Assembly: GCA_002213445.1 (NCBI GenBank)
Contig: NJIE01000009.1
Coordinates: forward strand, 179,433 to 243,432
DNA from: Xenophilus sp. AP218F
GTDB lineage: Bacteria; Pseudomonadota; Gammaproteobacteria; Burkholderiales; Chromobacteriaceae
Reading direction: 5' to 3'
DNA: 64,000 bases
Position numbers and translations under genes: made by a program. How positions within the stretch are numbered: the stretch's first letter is position 1; every line of letters begins with the position of its first letter. The notes beneath the pieces are model-generated. The model was given only the letters and a program-made list of their open reading frames with translations, was not told where the DNA came from and did no database searches. Positions 27,883-38,380 of this stretch are shown piece by piece.

Positions 27883-28497
27883 TTACAGATCCTTGGCGTT
27901 CTCGGCCAGGTAGGAAGCCACGCCTTCGGCGGACGGCTTCATGCCCTTCTTGCCCTTGTTCCAGCCGGCCGGACACACTTCGCCGTGCTCTTCGGTGAAC
28001 TGCAGCGCGTCGATCATGCGCAGCATTTCATCGACATTGCGGCCCAGCGGCAGGTTGTTCACCACCTGGTGCTGCACCACGCCGGACTTGTCGATCAGGA
28101 AGGAGCCGCGGAACGCCACGCCGCCGTCGGCTTCAACGTCGTAAGCCTTGCACAGGTCGTGCTGGATGTCGGCCACCAGGGTGTAGCCAACCTGGCCGAT
28201 GCCGCCCTTTTCCACCGGGGTGTTGCGCCATGCGGCGTGGGTGAACTGGCTGTCGATGGACACGCCGATCACTTCCACGTTGCGCTGCTTGAATTCGGCC
28301 AGACGGTGGTCGAAGGCGATCAGCTCGGACGGGCAGACGAAGGTGAAGTCCAGCGGGTAGAAGAACACCACGGCGTACTTGCCGGCGGTGGCTTGCTTGA
28401 AGGAGTAGTTGTCAACAATCTGACCATCGCCCAGCACGGCGGAGAAAGTCTTTTCACCAGCGAAGAAAGGGGCTTGCTTGCCAACGAGTACGGCCAT
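27883..28497 (-). CDS. Typical 2-Cys peroxiredoxin (AhpC/Prx1 class)
   Basis: A 204-residue thiol peroxidase that reduces H2O2 and organic peroxides. Peroxidatic Cys in FYPLDFTFVCPSELIAF and resolving Cys in EVCPAGWNKGKKG are both present, with GVSIDSQFTHAAW between. The start MAVLVGKQAPFF fits the family; 39 upstream codons are open but unrelated. No dedicated reductase (AhpF) is adjacent. It contrasts with the cysteine-less Tpx-like protein at the start of the window. Confidence 0.95.
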   Translation of the reverse strand: MAVLVGKQAPFFAGEKTFSAVLGDGQIVDNYSFKQATAGKYAVVFFYPLDFTFVCPSELIAFDHRLAEFKQRNVEVIGVSIDSQFTHAAWRNTPVEKGGIGQVGYTLVADIQHDLCKAYDVEADGGVAFRGSFLIDKSGVVQHQVVNNLPLGRNVDEMLRMIDALQFTEEHGEVCPAGWNKGKKGMKPSAEGVASYLAENAKDL

Positions 28498-28734
28498 TTG
28501 GATCTCCTTAAAGGTCTTGGTATGACAACGCTTCCTTGATCGGGCATCGGGAAACGTCGCGGAATGCGAGGCTTTATAAAACAGCGGCGCGATGGCGGCA
28601 AATTGTAATTCCATATCGTGACGATAAAGTTTTGCAATCCCCGCGCCCGCCGCGCCCAGCCATTCCGTTTAGATGGCGACGGATGCCTTCAGTTTCAAGC
28701 CGGGCGAAAGAAGATGCCTCCGTCCTGCCGCCGG

Positions 28735-29004
28735 TCAGCGCTTCTCGCGCAGCTGATGGCTGTGGCTGGCGTCCAGGTCCAGCCCATACACCTCTTTCAG
28801 CTGGCGGATCCTGGCCAGCGACTCCTCGCCGAACGGCGTCTTGCCGTCGAAAGCGTGCAGCACGATGCCTTCCAGCAGGTCGCCCAGCGAAATGTCGTGA
28901 TATTCCGCCACGCCCTTCAGCACTTTGAGGATGCGTTTCTCGATCTTGACCCCGGTCTGGGTGCGCTCCACCAGGATGCCTGTCGTCTCGCTTGCTTGCG
29001 CCAT
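28735..29004 (-). CDS. Small ribbon-helix-helix-like protein
   Basis: An 89-residue protein. Residues ~10-45 (RTQTGVKIEKRILKVLKGVA then YHDISLGDLLEGIVLHAF) have the strand-helix-turn-helix pattern of Arc/MetJ-type DNA-binding proteins. A charged C-terminal helix follows (EESLARIRQLKEVYGLD). A role as a small DNA-binding regulator is inferred. It has a strongly AT-rich upstream region (29020-29075), suitable as promoter. ATG at 29016 is an alternative start. Confidence 0.65.
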   Translation of the reverse strand: MAQASETTGILVERTQTGVKIEKRILKVLKGVAEYHDISLGDLLEGIVLHAFDGKTPFGEESLARIRQLKEVYGLDLDASHSHQLREKR

Positions 29005-29076
29005 CTCGCCCTCCATTCATATCAATATTTATACGTGAATTTTATTTTACATATGTACATAGATAATTCAAGGCGC

Positions 29077-29108
29077 AAAAAAACGGACAGCATGGCTGTC
29101 CGTTCTCG
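29077..29108 (-). terminator. Terminator after aspS
   Basis: ACGGACAGC/GCTGTCCGT with an ATG loop and seven T on the minus strand. It lies about 110 bases after the aspS stop, just before the promoter of the small RHH gene. Confidence 0.85.
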
Positions 29109-29215
29109 CTCCGATTTTGACTACGCAGCGCGCCGCAAAGCCGAAGTCGGCTTTGCCGGCGTTTTGTCGCCTGCGCAACGGGGGATCGCCCTGCGGGGCA
29201 TCCGCCCTACCGCGA

Positions 29216-31009
<1,794 letters not shown>

Positions 31010-31087
31010 TTGGTAAACCTTCTGATTGAATTCGATAAGCTCCCGAGTCGGGAGAACGGCGTTTTAGGGGCTAGACAGGGTGGCGGC

Positions 31088-31765
31088 CTAGCCCTGCCGA
31101 TTATGTTCGTCGTTCAGACGCGGCCGCTGGGCTTCCGGCGGCGGATTGGGCACGACCACGCCCATGGAGATCACGTACTTGAGCGCGTCGTCCACGCTCA
31201 TGTCCAGCTCGCGGGTGTCGCTGCGCGGCACCACGATGAAGTAGCCGGAAGTCGGGTTGGGCGTGGTCGGCACATAGACGCTGACCAGTTCTTCGCCGTC
31301 CGCCGCGTACTTGAGCACCTGCTGCGCCGGCGTGCCGGTCTGGAAGGCCACGCACCAGGCGTTCTGGTGCGGCCAGCGCACCAGCAGCGCGTTCTTGAAG
31401 GCGTTGCCGGAATCGGAAAACAGGGTGTCGCTGACTTGCTTGACGCTGTTGTAGATGGAGCGCACCACCGGCGTGCGCGACAACAGGCCATGCCAGAAAT
31501 CCACCAGCCGGCGGCCAAGCACGTTGGCGGCCAGCATGCCGGTACCCATCAGCACCAGCACGGCGAAGATCACGCCAAGACCCGGCACGTGCACGCCGAA
31601 CAGCGCCTCGGGGCGCAGGTGTTCCGGCAGCAGCGTCAGGGTCTGGTCCAGTGTGCCGACGATCAGGTTCAGCACCCACAGGGTTACCGCCAGCGGCAGC
31701 CAGATCAGCAGGCCGGCGATCAGGTAGCCCTTGAGGGTCATCTTGATATGAGGCGTAACCGGCAT
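31088..31765 (-). CDS. DUF502-family membrane protein
   Basis: A 225-residue protein with two N-terminal membrane helices (LKGYLIAGLLIWLPLAVTLWVL; LGVIFAVLVLMGTGMLAANVLG) and a soluble C-terminal domain carrying TPVVRSIYNSVKQVSDTLF and VPTTPNPTSGYFIVVP, which define DUF502. Function is unknown. Its ATG shares one base with the fmdB stop (TGATG), so it is translated in a coupled way between fmdB and aspS. Confidence 0.92.
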   Translation of the reverse strand: MPVTPHIKMTLKGYLIAGLLIWLPLAVTLWVLNLIVGTLDQTLTLLPEHLRPEALFGVHVPGLGVIFAVLVLMGTGMLAANVLGRRLVDFWHGLLSRTPVVRSIYNSVKQVSDTLFSDSGNAFKNALLVRWPHQNAWCVAFQTGTPAQQVLKYAADGEELVSVYVPTTPNPTSGYFIVVPRSDTRELDMSVDDALKYVISMGVVVPNPPPEAQRPRLNDEHNRQG

Positions 31766-32022
31766 CAGTGGCAACCGCAGGAGCCGGAACCGCAGCTGTG
31801 GCCGCCGGAGGAGCCGCCGCCAGAGCCGCCGGAGCCGGAACCGCCCTTGAAATCGGTGGCGTACCAGCCGGAGCCCTTCAACTGGAAGCCCGCGGCGGAC
31901 AGTTGCTTGTGATAGTCCGCGCTGCCGCAAGCGGGGCACGCGGCCACCGGCGCATCGCTGAGCTTCTGCAAGTGTTCCTTGGCAACGCCGCAGGCGTTGC
32001 AACGGTATTCATAAATCGGCAT
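31765..32022 (-). CDS. FmdB-family zinc-ribbon protein
   Basis: An 85-residue protein starting MPIYEYRCNACG with a CxxC...CPACG zinc ribbon (residues 8-33) and a glycine/serine-rich tail ending SCGSGSCGCH. FmdB-type proteins are putative regulatory or assembly zinc ribbons of unknown role. The Cys/His-rich tail could bind metal. It is the first gene before DUF502 and aspS. Confidence 0.92.
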   Translation of the reverse strand: MPIYEYRCNACGVAKEHLQKLSDAPVAACPACGSADYHKQLSAAGFQLKGSGWYATDFKGGSGSGGSGGGSSGGHSCGSGSCGCH

Positions 32023-32260
32023 AGCGGTTACCTTCTTCGCCAAACACGTATGGCATAATAAGCAATCAATGCTGCACTGCACTATACCCAGAGAATCAGC
32101 TCGGGTAAGGTGGACTGTCTTTCAGATGCGGGCCTGGACGCCAAAGCGCAAGCCCGTTTCCGCAAACTCTCGATTATATCCGACTGACAGGGCAATACAA
32201 AAACCAGTTTTTACAGATTAGCACCCGTCATCGTCCAGCAACCCCGCAACGGAGGTCAAC

Positions 32261-33058
32261 ATGCTTAACCAAGAAGGCCGGATGGACAGCATTCGCAACA
32301 TCATCGCCGGCAAGAAAGGCTTGGTGGTCGGCGTCGCCAACGAAAACAGCATCGCCTACGGCTGCGCCAGCGTGCTGCACCAGCTGGGCGCCGAATGCGC
32401 CATCACCTATCTGAACGCCAAGGCGGAAAAGCATGTGCGCCCGCTGGCGGAAAACCTGGGCGCCAAGCTGGTGCTGCCGCTGGACGTGGAGCAGCCCGGC
32501 CAGCTGGAGGCGGTGTTCCGGGAAATGGAGCGCGCCTGGGGCAAGCTCGACTTCGTCATCCACTCCATCGCCTACTGCCCCGCCGCCGACCTGCGCGGCC
32601 GGGTGGTGGACTGCTCGCCGGAAGGCTTCGGCCAGGCGATGCGCGTCTCCTGCTACTCCTTCATCGAAATGGCCCGTCTGGCCGAGCCGCTGATGACCGA
32701 AGGCGGCAGCCTGATCACCATGAGCTACTACGGCGCGGACAAGGTGGTGGAAAACTACAACATCATGGGGCCGGTCAAGGCCGCGCTGGAGAGCGTGACC
32801 CGCTATCTGGCCAACGACCTCGGCCCGCGCGGCATCCGCGTGCACGCGGTGTCCCCCGGCCCGCTGCGCACCCGCGCCGCCAGCGGCATCGCCGAATTCG
32901 ACCAGTTGATCGCCGACGCCATCGCCCGCGCGCCGCAAAACCGCCTGGTGGACATCGAGGAAGTGGGCATGACCTGCGCCTTCCTGATTTCCGACGCGGC
33001 GCGCAGCCTGACCGGGCAAACCATCTACGTGGACGGCGGCTACCACATCAAGGCTTAA
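32261..33058 (+). CDS. fabI: Enoyl-[acyl-carrier-protein] reductase, FabI type
   Basis: A 265-residue short-chain dehydrogenase of the FabI group. The nucleotide loop is GLVVGVANENSIAYGCA; the active site is SYYGADKVVENYNIMGPVKAAL with the FabI Tyr-x6-Lys pair; RTRAASGIAEFD and YVDGGYHI follow. It reduces enoyl-ACP with NAD(P)H. A good GGAGG precedes ATG 32261. It heads an apparent operon with a phosphotransacylase and an acetate kinase, so it may be a second, specialised copy rather than the housekeeping FabI. Confidence 0.9.
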   Translation: MLNQEGRMDSIRNIIAGKKGLVVGVANENSIAYGCASVLHQLGAECAITYLNAKAEKHVRPLAENLGAKLVLPLDVEQPGQLEAVFREMERAWGKLDFVIHSIAYCPAADLRGRVVDCSPEGFGQAMRVSCYSFIEMARLAEPLMTEGGSLITMSYYGADKVVENYNIMGPVKAALESVTRYLANDLGPRGIRVHAVSPGPLRTRAASGIAEFDQLIADAIARAPQNRLVDIEEVGMTCAFLISDAARSLTGQTIYVDGGYHIKA

Positions 33059-33077
33059 CCACTCACAGGAGCGCAGC

Positions 33078-34010
33078 ATGACTCACGATGACCACGCATT
33101 TGACGACATCCTGCAACAAGCCCGCGCGCTGGGGCCGCTGCCGATGGCCGTGGCCCACCCCTGCAGCCGCGAAGCGCTGCAAGGCGCCATCGAAGCCGCC
33201 GACTACGGCATCGCCACCCCCATCCTGGTCGCCCCGCTGGCCAAACTGCAAAAGCTGGCGGCCGACATGGACGTGGACCTCGGCCGCTTCGAGTGCATCG
33301 ACGCCGAACACAGCCACGCCGCCGCCGAGCGCGCGGTGTCGCTGGTGCGCGACGGCTACGCCGACATCCTGATGAAGGGCAGCCTGCACACCGACGAATT
33401 CATGAGCGCGGCGCTGGCGCGCGACACCGGCATCCGCACCGACCGCCGCATCAGCCACGTCTGGATCATGAAGGTGGAAAGCTACCCGCGCTACCTGTTC
33501 ATCACCGACGCGGCCATCAACATCGAACCCGACCTGCTCACCAAGCGCGACATCTGCCAGAACGCCATCGACCTGACCCACGCGCTGGGCGTGGCCATGC
33601 CCAAGGTGGCCATCCTGGCCGCGGTGGAAACCATCAATCCGACGATGCGATCGACGCTGGACGCCGCCGCGCTATGCAAGATGGCCGACCGCGGCCAGAT
33701 CACCGGCGCCATCCTCGACGGCCCGCTGGCCTTCGACAACGCCATCTCGCGCGAGGCGGCGACGACCAAGGGCATCGTCTCCCCGGTGGCCGGCGATCCG
33801 GACATCCTGCTGGTGCCTGACCTGGAGGCCGGCAACATGCTGGGCAAGCAGCTCACCTACCTCGCCGGCGCGGCCTCGGCCGGCATCGTCATGGGCGCGC
33901 GCGCGCCAATGGTGCTCACCAGCCGCGCCGACGACGCCAGCGGTCGTCTGGCCTCCAGCGCCATCGCCAGCTTGCTGGCCCACGCCAAGCGAGCGGGAGG
34001 GCAGCCATGA
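33078..34010 (+). CDS. Phosphate acyltransferase (acetyl/butyryl type)
   Basis: A 310-residue Pta/Ptb-family enzyme. Motifs include YADILMKGSLHTDEFM, RISHVWIMKVESYPRYLFITDAAINI, AILAAVETINPTM, GAILDGPLAFDNAIS and DILLVPDLEAGNMLGKQLTYLAGA. These fit the short phosphotransacetylase/phosphotransbutyrylase forms that swap CoA and phosphate on acyl groups. It lies 19 bases after fabI and overlaps the kinase start by 4 bases. Chain-length preference is unknown. Confidence 0.92.
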   Translation: MTHDDHAFDDILQQARALGPLPMAVAHPCSREALQGAIEAADYGIATPILVAPLAKLQKLAADMDVDLGRFECIDAEHSHAAAERAVSLVRDGYADILMKGSLHTDEFMSAALARDTGIRTDRRISHVWIMKVESYPRYLFITDAAINIEPDLLTKRDICQNAIDLTHALGVAMPKVAILAAVETINPTMRSTLDAAALCKMADRGQITGAILDGPLAFDNAISREAATTKGIVSPVAGDPDILLVPDLEAGNMLGKQLTYLAGAASAGIVMGARAPMVLTSRADDASGRLASSAIASLLAHAKRAGGQP

Positions 34011-35158
34011 ACAAGGCCCTGATCGCCATCAACGCCGGCTCCGCCACTCTCAAGTTCCGCGCCTTCCATCCCGCCGATCTCTCGCTCCTGGCGCGCGGCA
34101 TGGTGGACCGTTTCGGCCAGAAGGACGCCCGCCTGACGCTGGCCGACGCCCGCGGCCAGCCGCTGTCGGAGCGGACGCTGACCAACGCCGACCCGACCGA
34201 CGCGCTGGCCGCCTGCGTCAACGCGCTGGCCGACCAGAACCTGCAGCCGCTGGCGCTGGCGCACCGCGTGGTGCACGGCGGCAGCCTGTTCCAGGCCCCG
34301 GTGCGCATCACCCCGGCAGTGCGCGGCGCGCTGGAAGACTATATCGCGCTCGCGCCGCTGCACCAGCCGGTGAGCCTGGCGGTGATCGACGCCTTCAATG
34401 AAATCGACGCCCTCTTGCCGCAGATCGCCTGCTTCGACACCGCCTTCCACGCCAGCCAGCCGGCGATCGCCACCCGCTTCGGCATCGCCCGCCACTGGCA
34501 CGACGAAGGCGTGCGCCGCTACGGCTTCCACGGCCTGTCCTACGCCGCCATCGCCCGGCGGCTGCCGGAGCTGGAGCTCTCCCACGCCAAGGTGGTGGTC
34601 TGCCATCTGGGCAGCGGCGCCAGCGCCTGCGCCATCGAGGCGGGCAAGAGCGTCGCCGCCAGCACCGGTTTCTCCGCCGTGGACGGCCTGATGATGGGAA
34701 CCCGGCCAGGCTATCTGGACCCGGAGGTCATCCTCTATTGGCAGGAACACGAAGGCATGGGCATCCAGGAGGTGAGACGCGAGCTGTACAAGAATTCCGG
34801 CCTGTTCGGCGTCTCCGGCCTGTCCGCCGACCTGCGCGAACTGCTGGCCAGCGAGCTGCCGGAAGCCGCCGAAGCGGTGGAGCTGTTCTGCTACCGGGTG
34901 GCGCGCGAGGTGGCCAGCCTGGCCGGCGCGCTCAAGGGCCTGGATGCGGTGATCTTCACCGCCGGCATCGGCGAGCACTCGGCCGAGGTGCGCGCCCGCG
35001 TGCTGCAGCAACTGTCGTGGCTGGGCTTCGATCTGGATCACGCCGCCAACCTCTCCCACGCCCGCCGCCTGACCACCCCGCACAGCGCGCGCGCGGCCTA
35101 CGTCCTGCCCACCGACGAAGAAGGCGAAATGGCGCGCCAAGCCAGCGCCCTGCTGTAA
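34007..35158 (+). CDS. ackA: Acetate kinase family protein
   Basis: A 383-residue ASKHA-fold kinase. It has NAGSATLKFRAF at the N-terminus, AHRVVHGG, ACFDTAFHASQP, RRYGFHGLSYAAIARRL, VVCHLGSGASACAI, MMGTRPGYLDPEV and FTAGIGEHSAEVRAR. It interconverts acetyl phosphate and acetate (or longer acyl phosphates). The substrate loop reads GTRPGYLDP instead of the common GTRSGDIDP/GTRCGDLDP, so substrate range may differ. Coupled by overlap to the phosphotransacylase. Confidence 0.93.
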   Translation: MNKALIAINAGSATLKFRAFHPADLSLLARGMVDRFGQKDARLTLADARGQPLSERTLTNADPTDALAACVNALADQNLQPLALAHRVVHGGSLFQAPVRITPAVRGALEDYIALAPLHQPVSLAVIDAFNEIDALLPQIACFDTAFHASQPAIATRFGIARHWHDEGVRRYGFHGLSYAAIARRLPELELSHAKVVVCHLGSGASACAIEAGKSVAASTGFSAVDGLMMGTRPGYLDPEVILYWQEHEGMGIQEVRRELYKNSGLFGVSGLSADLRELLASELPEAAEAVELFCYRVAREVASLAGALKGLDAVIFTAGIGEHSAEVRARVLQQLSWLGFDLDHAANLSHARRLTTPHSARAAYVLPTDEEGEMARQASALL

Positions 35159-35469
35159 ACAAACGGGCATGGCCGCCGCGCCATGCCCGCCCCCGCCTCT
35201 CCCGCTCTCAGTCCTTCCGTTTCGCTTCCCTTCCGCGCGATACCCGCGCGATTTTGTTGCCATTTCACAACATTTCCCCCTTATCCCCTGTCGGAATTTA
35301 TATTCCGAAAAATACCATTTGGATAATTAATGTTTATGTCATACATTGAATGTATTGTATTTTCATATTGCCAAGAACACTCATAGTTCAATCCGGCCGC
35401 AGACAGCCGGATATCGAAATAACGATTGATCCCTTGCATCAACCCACCAACGTGAGAGCACAACTTAAA
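35159..35469 (+). promoter_or_regulatory. Intergenic region with hairpin, AT-rich promoter and palindrome
   Basis: The left part has a hairpin CGGGCATGGC/GCCATGCCCG (35164-35189) without a T-tract, perhaps the end of the ackA operon. The right part (35280-35390) is unusually AT-rich and contains a perfect palindrome ATACATtgaATGTAT at 35341-35355. It probably holds the promoter and operator of the diiron oxygenase gene. Confidence 0.6.
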
Positions 35470-36372
35470 ATGAACCATCTGTCTCAAACCATGGACAAAT
35501 TGTCCAATCACTGGCGCAAGCGCGCAGTCGTCAACAACGGCGGCGATCCGTCTTTCAACATTCCGCTGGAAGCGGACAAGGAAGACTTCCTGCCCGAGCT
35601 GCTGCCCTTCTTCAATACCCCGCAATGGCGCGCCGCGCCGGCGCAGATGAAGCGCGACGTGCTGTCCTACGCCTGGGTGCTGTACAACCACAAGACCGTC
35701 TACGTGGAATCCGAGCTGATCACCCCGGTATGCGAAGACCTGCTCAAGGGCCGTTATCCGATCAGCTGCGCCTTCAAGACCCAAGAAATCATCGCCCAGG
35801 CGATGGTGGACGAGGCGGTGCATACCCAGATGTCGATCAACGCCGCCAACGCGATCCTCACCTTGCGCGACCTGCCCAGTCCGGAGTACCACCGTTTCTT
35901 CATGACCAGCCGCCGCGACCACTTGCTGTCGCAGCACGCCGACGCGCGCGCCAAGCGCCTGGTGGCGCTGGGCATCGCTTGCGCCAGCGAAACCCTGGTA
36001 ACCGACTACCTGGACAAGATCGCCACCGCCGACACCATCCAGCCGCTGTGCCGCCAGGTTACCGCCGCCCACGCCAACGACGAACTGGCGCACTCCAGCG
36101 TCTTCACCATCATTCTGGAAAACGTCATCCACAGCCTATCCGAAGAAGAGAAAGAGCTGGTGGTGCGTTCGATCTTCGAATCGGTGGCCATGTTCGCCAA
36201 CAAGGAGCTGGACGTATGGCGCAGCGTGCTCAAGCAGCTGAACTTCCCCGACTATGAAGCGATGCTGGCAGCCAGCAGCGACGAGCCGGACACCGCGGTG
36301 TACGTCAACGGCGTCTCCAACCTGCTGGAGCGCACCGGCCTGACTTCGTACCGGGAAGCCGTCGCCGCCTGA
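35470..36372 (+). CDS. AurF-type diiron N-oxygenase
   Basis: A 300-residue all-helical protein of the AurF (p-aminobenzoate N-oxygenase) family. Seven metal ligands can be placed: E80, E115, H118, E174, H201, E205 and H208. Their spacing (35, 3, 59, 27, 4, 3) is almost identical to AurF E101, E136, H139, E196, H223, E227, H230 (numbers recalled). Such enzymes oxidise aryl amines or other nitrogens using O2. A ferredoxin-reductase gene follows after 100 bases and is the likely electron source. The substrate and product are unknown; no biosynthetic cluster surrounds it. The start ATG 35470 is chosen over an upstream in-frame ATG in the AT-rich leader. Confidence 0.9.
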   Translation: MNHLSQTMDKLSNHWRKRAVVNNGGDPSFNIPLEADKEDFLPELLPFFNTPQWRAAPAQMKRDVLSYAWVLYNHKTVYVESELITPVCEDLLKGRYPISCAFKTQEIIAQAMVDEAVHTQMSINAANAILTLRDLPSPEYHRFFMTSRRDHLLSQHADARAKRLVALGIACASETLVTDYLDKIATADTIQPLCRQVTAAHANDELAHSSVFTIILENVIHSLSEEEKELVVRSIFESVAMFANKELDVWRSVLKQLNFPDYEAMLAASSDEPDTAVYVNGVSNLLERTGLTSYREAVAA

Positions 36373-36472
36373 GGCCGAATCACGACAACCACGCCGCGTC
36401 CGGCTGCCGCCGGCGCGGCATCGCCTTGCGCGAGCTTCGCTTCGCCCAACCGTCATCCGCACATCACCCACC

Positions 36473-37417
36473 ATGACAACCATAGCCAGATGCATCGCCT
36501 CCATCCCGCAAACCCGGGATGTTTCCTTGTTCCACTTCGAGCTGCCCGCCTCCGGCCGCAAGCCGGAAGTCGGCCAGCACATCACGATGTCCAGCCTGTA
36601 TCAGGGCGAGCGCTGCGAAGGCACTTACACGGTCATCGACAAGAAACCGGACGGCAGCGTGACCGTGGCGGTCAAGAAAACCAACCGCAACGGGCTGGCG
36701 GACCTGCTGCACGCGGGCGCGCGCGATTTCCAGTACGAGGGATGCGCCGGCCTGCCCCTGCCGCGCCACCCCAAGATGCTGCTCTTGTGCGGCGGCATCG
36801 GCGTCACCCCGGCGCTGGCCTTGCTGCGCAACAAGCGCGCGCAGTATCCGGATAGCGATCTGCACATCGTGTTGAGCGTGGAGACGCTCGCCGACCTGCC
36901 CTTCCTGTCCGAGCTGATGCAATGCCATCTGCAAGACGAGCGCATCCGCATCGACGTTTTCCTTACCCGCGCCACCCTGCGCCGCCAGCAAGCGCCTTAC
37001 CACCAGGGCCGGCTCAACGCCGACGCGCTGCGCGCCATTTGCCCCGATCTCGCCGACCGCTCCGCCCACATCTACGGCTCGGCGGTGTTCAGCCAGGCAG
37101 TCCGCGCCATGCTGCGCGAAGCCAGCGCCGCCGTCGAACGCGAAGAAGAGCAATCGCAGCGCGGCGTGGTCAGCGCCGGCGGACAGGGCATTCCCCACAA
37201 CGGCCAGACCACGCTGCTGGAGCTGATGGAGGAAGCCAGGCTGCCGGTCAAGAGCCGTTGCCGCATCGGCGTGTGCGGAACCTGCCGCGTGCAGCTGCGC
37301 GCCGGCCGGGTCAAGGAAGAAGATTCCATCCTGTCGCAGTCGGACCGCGATCAGGGCATCGTGCTGGCTTGCTGCTCGATCCCCCAGGGCGACGTCGCCG
37401 TGGAGTTCGTCGCCTGA
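36473..37417 (+). CDS. FAD/NAD(P) oxidoreductase with C-terminal 2Fe-2S ferredoxin domain
   Basis: A 314-residue electron-transfer protein. The N-terminal FAD-binding region has ERCEGTYTVIDKK; the NAD(P) site is LLLCGGIGVTPALALL (about residues 103-118); the C-terminal plant-type ferredoxin has Cys 263, 268, 271 and 300 (CRIGVCGTC then LACCS). It is organised like the reductases of Rieske and diiron oxygenases. With the AurF-type gene just upstream it forms a two-component oxygenase system (inference). It ends at a strong bidirectional terminator. Confidence 0.9.
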   Translation: MTTIARCIASIPQTRDVSLFHFELPASGRKPEVGQHITMSSLYQGERCEGTYTVIDKKPDGSVTVAVKKTNRNGLADLLHAGARDFQYEGCAGLPLPRHPKMLLLCGGIGVTPALALLRNKRAQYPDSDLHIVLSVETLADLPFLSELMQCHLQDERIRIDVFLTRATLRRQQAPYHQGRLNADALRAICPDLADRSAHIYGSAVFSQAVRAMLREASAAVEREEEQSQRGVVSAGGQGIPHNGQTTLLELMEEARLPVKSRCRIGVCGTCRVQLRAGRVKEEDSILSQSDRDQGIVLACCSIPQGDVAVEFVA

Positions 37418-37421
37418 AAAG

Positions 37422-37459
37422 AAAACGGCGGCCGCGCCAGGCGCGAGCCGCCGTTTTTT
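37422..37459. terminator. Bidirectional terminator
   Basis: ACGGCGGC/GCCGCCGT with an inner CGCGCC/GGCGCG stem, flanked by AAAA and TTTTTT. It separates the plus-strand reductase from convergent pdxY. Confidence 0.9.
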
Positions 37460-37471
37460 GCGCCTGCGCGC

Positions 37472-38329
37472 TTACACCGCGCGCGCCGGGTAATGGCGGG
37501 AAGGCCGCGCGATTTCGTCCTGCGCTAGGATCAGCTGCAATTCGTAGGAGTCGGTTTCCCGCGTCAGGCGCATCACGCCGTCCGACGCCGCCAGCGCGTG
37601 TTCGAACGCCGTCCTGACGCTGCCGCTTTGCAGCAGCCGCGCGAGGAAAATCCCCGACAGCAAATCGCCCACGCCCACCGGCGGCAAATCGAACGGGTAC
37701 AGCGGCCGATGGCCGTGCCAGGCCTCCTCCCGCGTCACCGCCAGCATGTCGAAGCGGTCCGCCGGCTTGCCGACGAATTCCAGATGCTTGACCAGGATGA
37801 CCGACGGCCCGAGCTCAAGCAGGCTGCGACACGCCGCCAGCGCCTCGTCGAAGGTCCGCAAGGCGCCGCCGGCCAGCTTTTCCAGCTCGGTATGATTGGG
37901 AGCCAGAATGTCCGCCGCCCGCGGCATCTCGCGCCGCAAAAAGCGCTCGATCCCGGCATCCACCACGCAACGCTTGGCGTCGTGGCTCATGACCGGGTCG
38001 CACAGATACAGGGCCGCCGGATTGGCCGCCTTGACCTGCGCCACGGCATCCAGCACCCTGGCCGCCTGCTCGACCGACCCAAGATAGCCGGTCAGCACCG
38101 CGTCGCAGGACGACAAGACGCCTATCGCCGCCAGGCCTTGCGGCAGAAGGCTGATGTCTTCGTCGCGCAGGGCCTGTCCCTGCCATTGGCCGTACTGGGT
38201 ATGGTTGGAAAACTGCACGGTATGGATGGGCCAGACCTGCACGCCCAGGCGCTGCATAGGGAAGACCGCCGCGCTGTTGCCGGCGTGTCCGTACACCACG
38301 TGAGATTGAATGCTGAGAACGTTTTTCAT
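37472..38329 (-). CDS. pdxY: Pyridoxal kinase PdxY
   Basis: A 285-residue ribokinase-fold kinase that phosphorylates pyridoxal for PLP salvage. It has SIQSHVVYGHAGNSAAVFPMQRLG at the N-terminus, YLCDPVMSHDAKRCVV, ILAPNHTELEKLAG and GVGDLLSGIFLARLL for ATP and the catalytic Asp. Length matches E. coli PdxY. The GVGDL reading in place of GTGDL is common in PdxY. Confidence 0.95.
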   Translation of the reverse strand: MKNVLSIQSHVVYGHAGNSAAVFPMQRLGVQVWPIHTVQFSNHTQYGQWQGQALRDEDISLLPQGLAAIGVLSSCDAVLTGYLGSVEQAARVLDAVAQVKAANPAALYLCDPVMSHDAKRCVVDAGIERFLRREMPRAADILAPNHTELEKLAGGALRTFDEALAACRSLLELGPSVILVKHLEFVGKPADRFDMLAVTREEAWHGHRPLYPFDLPPVGVGDLLSGIFLARLLQSGSVRTAFEHALAASDGVMRLTRETDSYELQLILAQDEIARPSRHYPARAV

Positions 38330-38380
38330 GCCAAGCGCCAGAAAAGATCATTCAGAAAGCGCGCCGTCGCGGCGCAAAGA

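Noticed and set aside
29085..29105. GGACAG...CTGTCC repeat as a quorum-sensing box
   Set aside because: The half-sites are in the wrong orientation, and the repeat is fully explained as the aspS terminator stem.
35424..35446. Possible FNR box (TTGAT...ATCAA) upstream of the diiron oxygenase
   Set aside because: The half-sites are separated by seven bases, not four, so it does not fit the FNR consensus.
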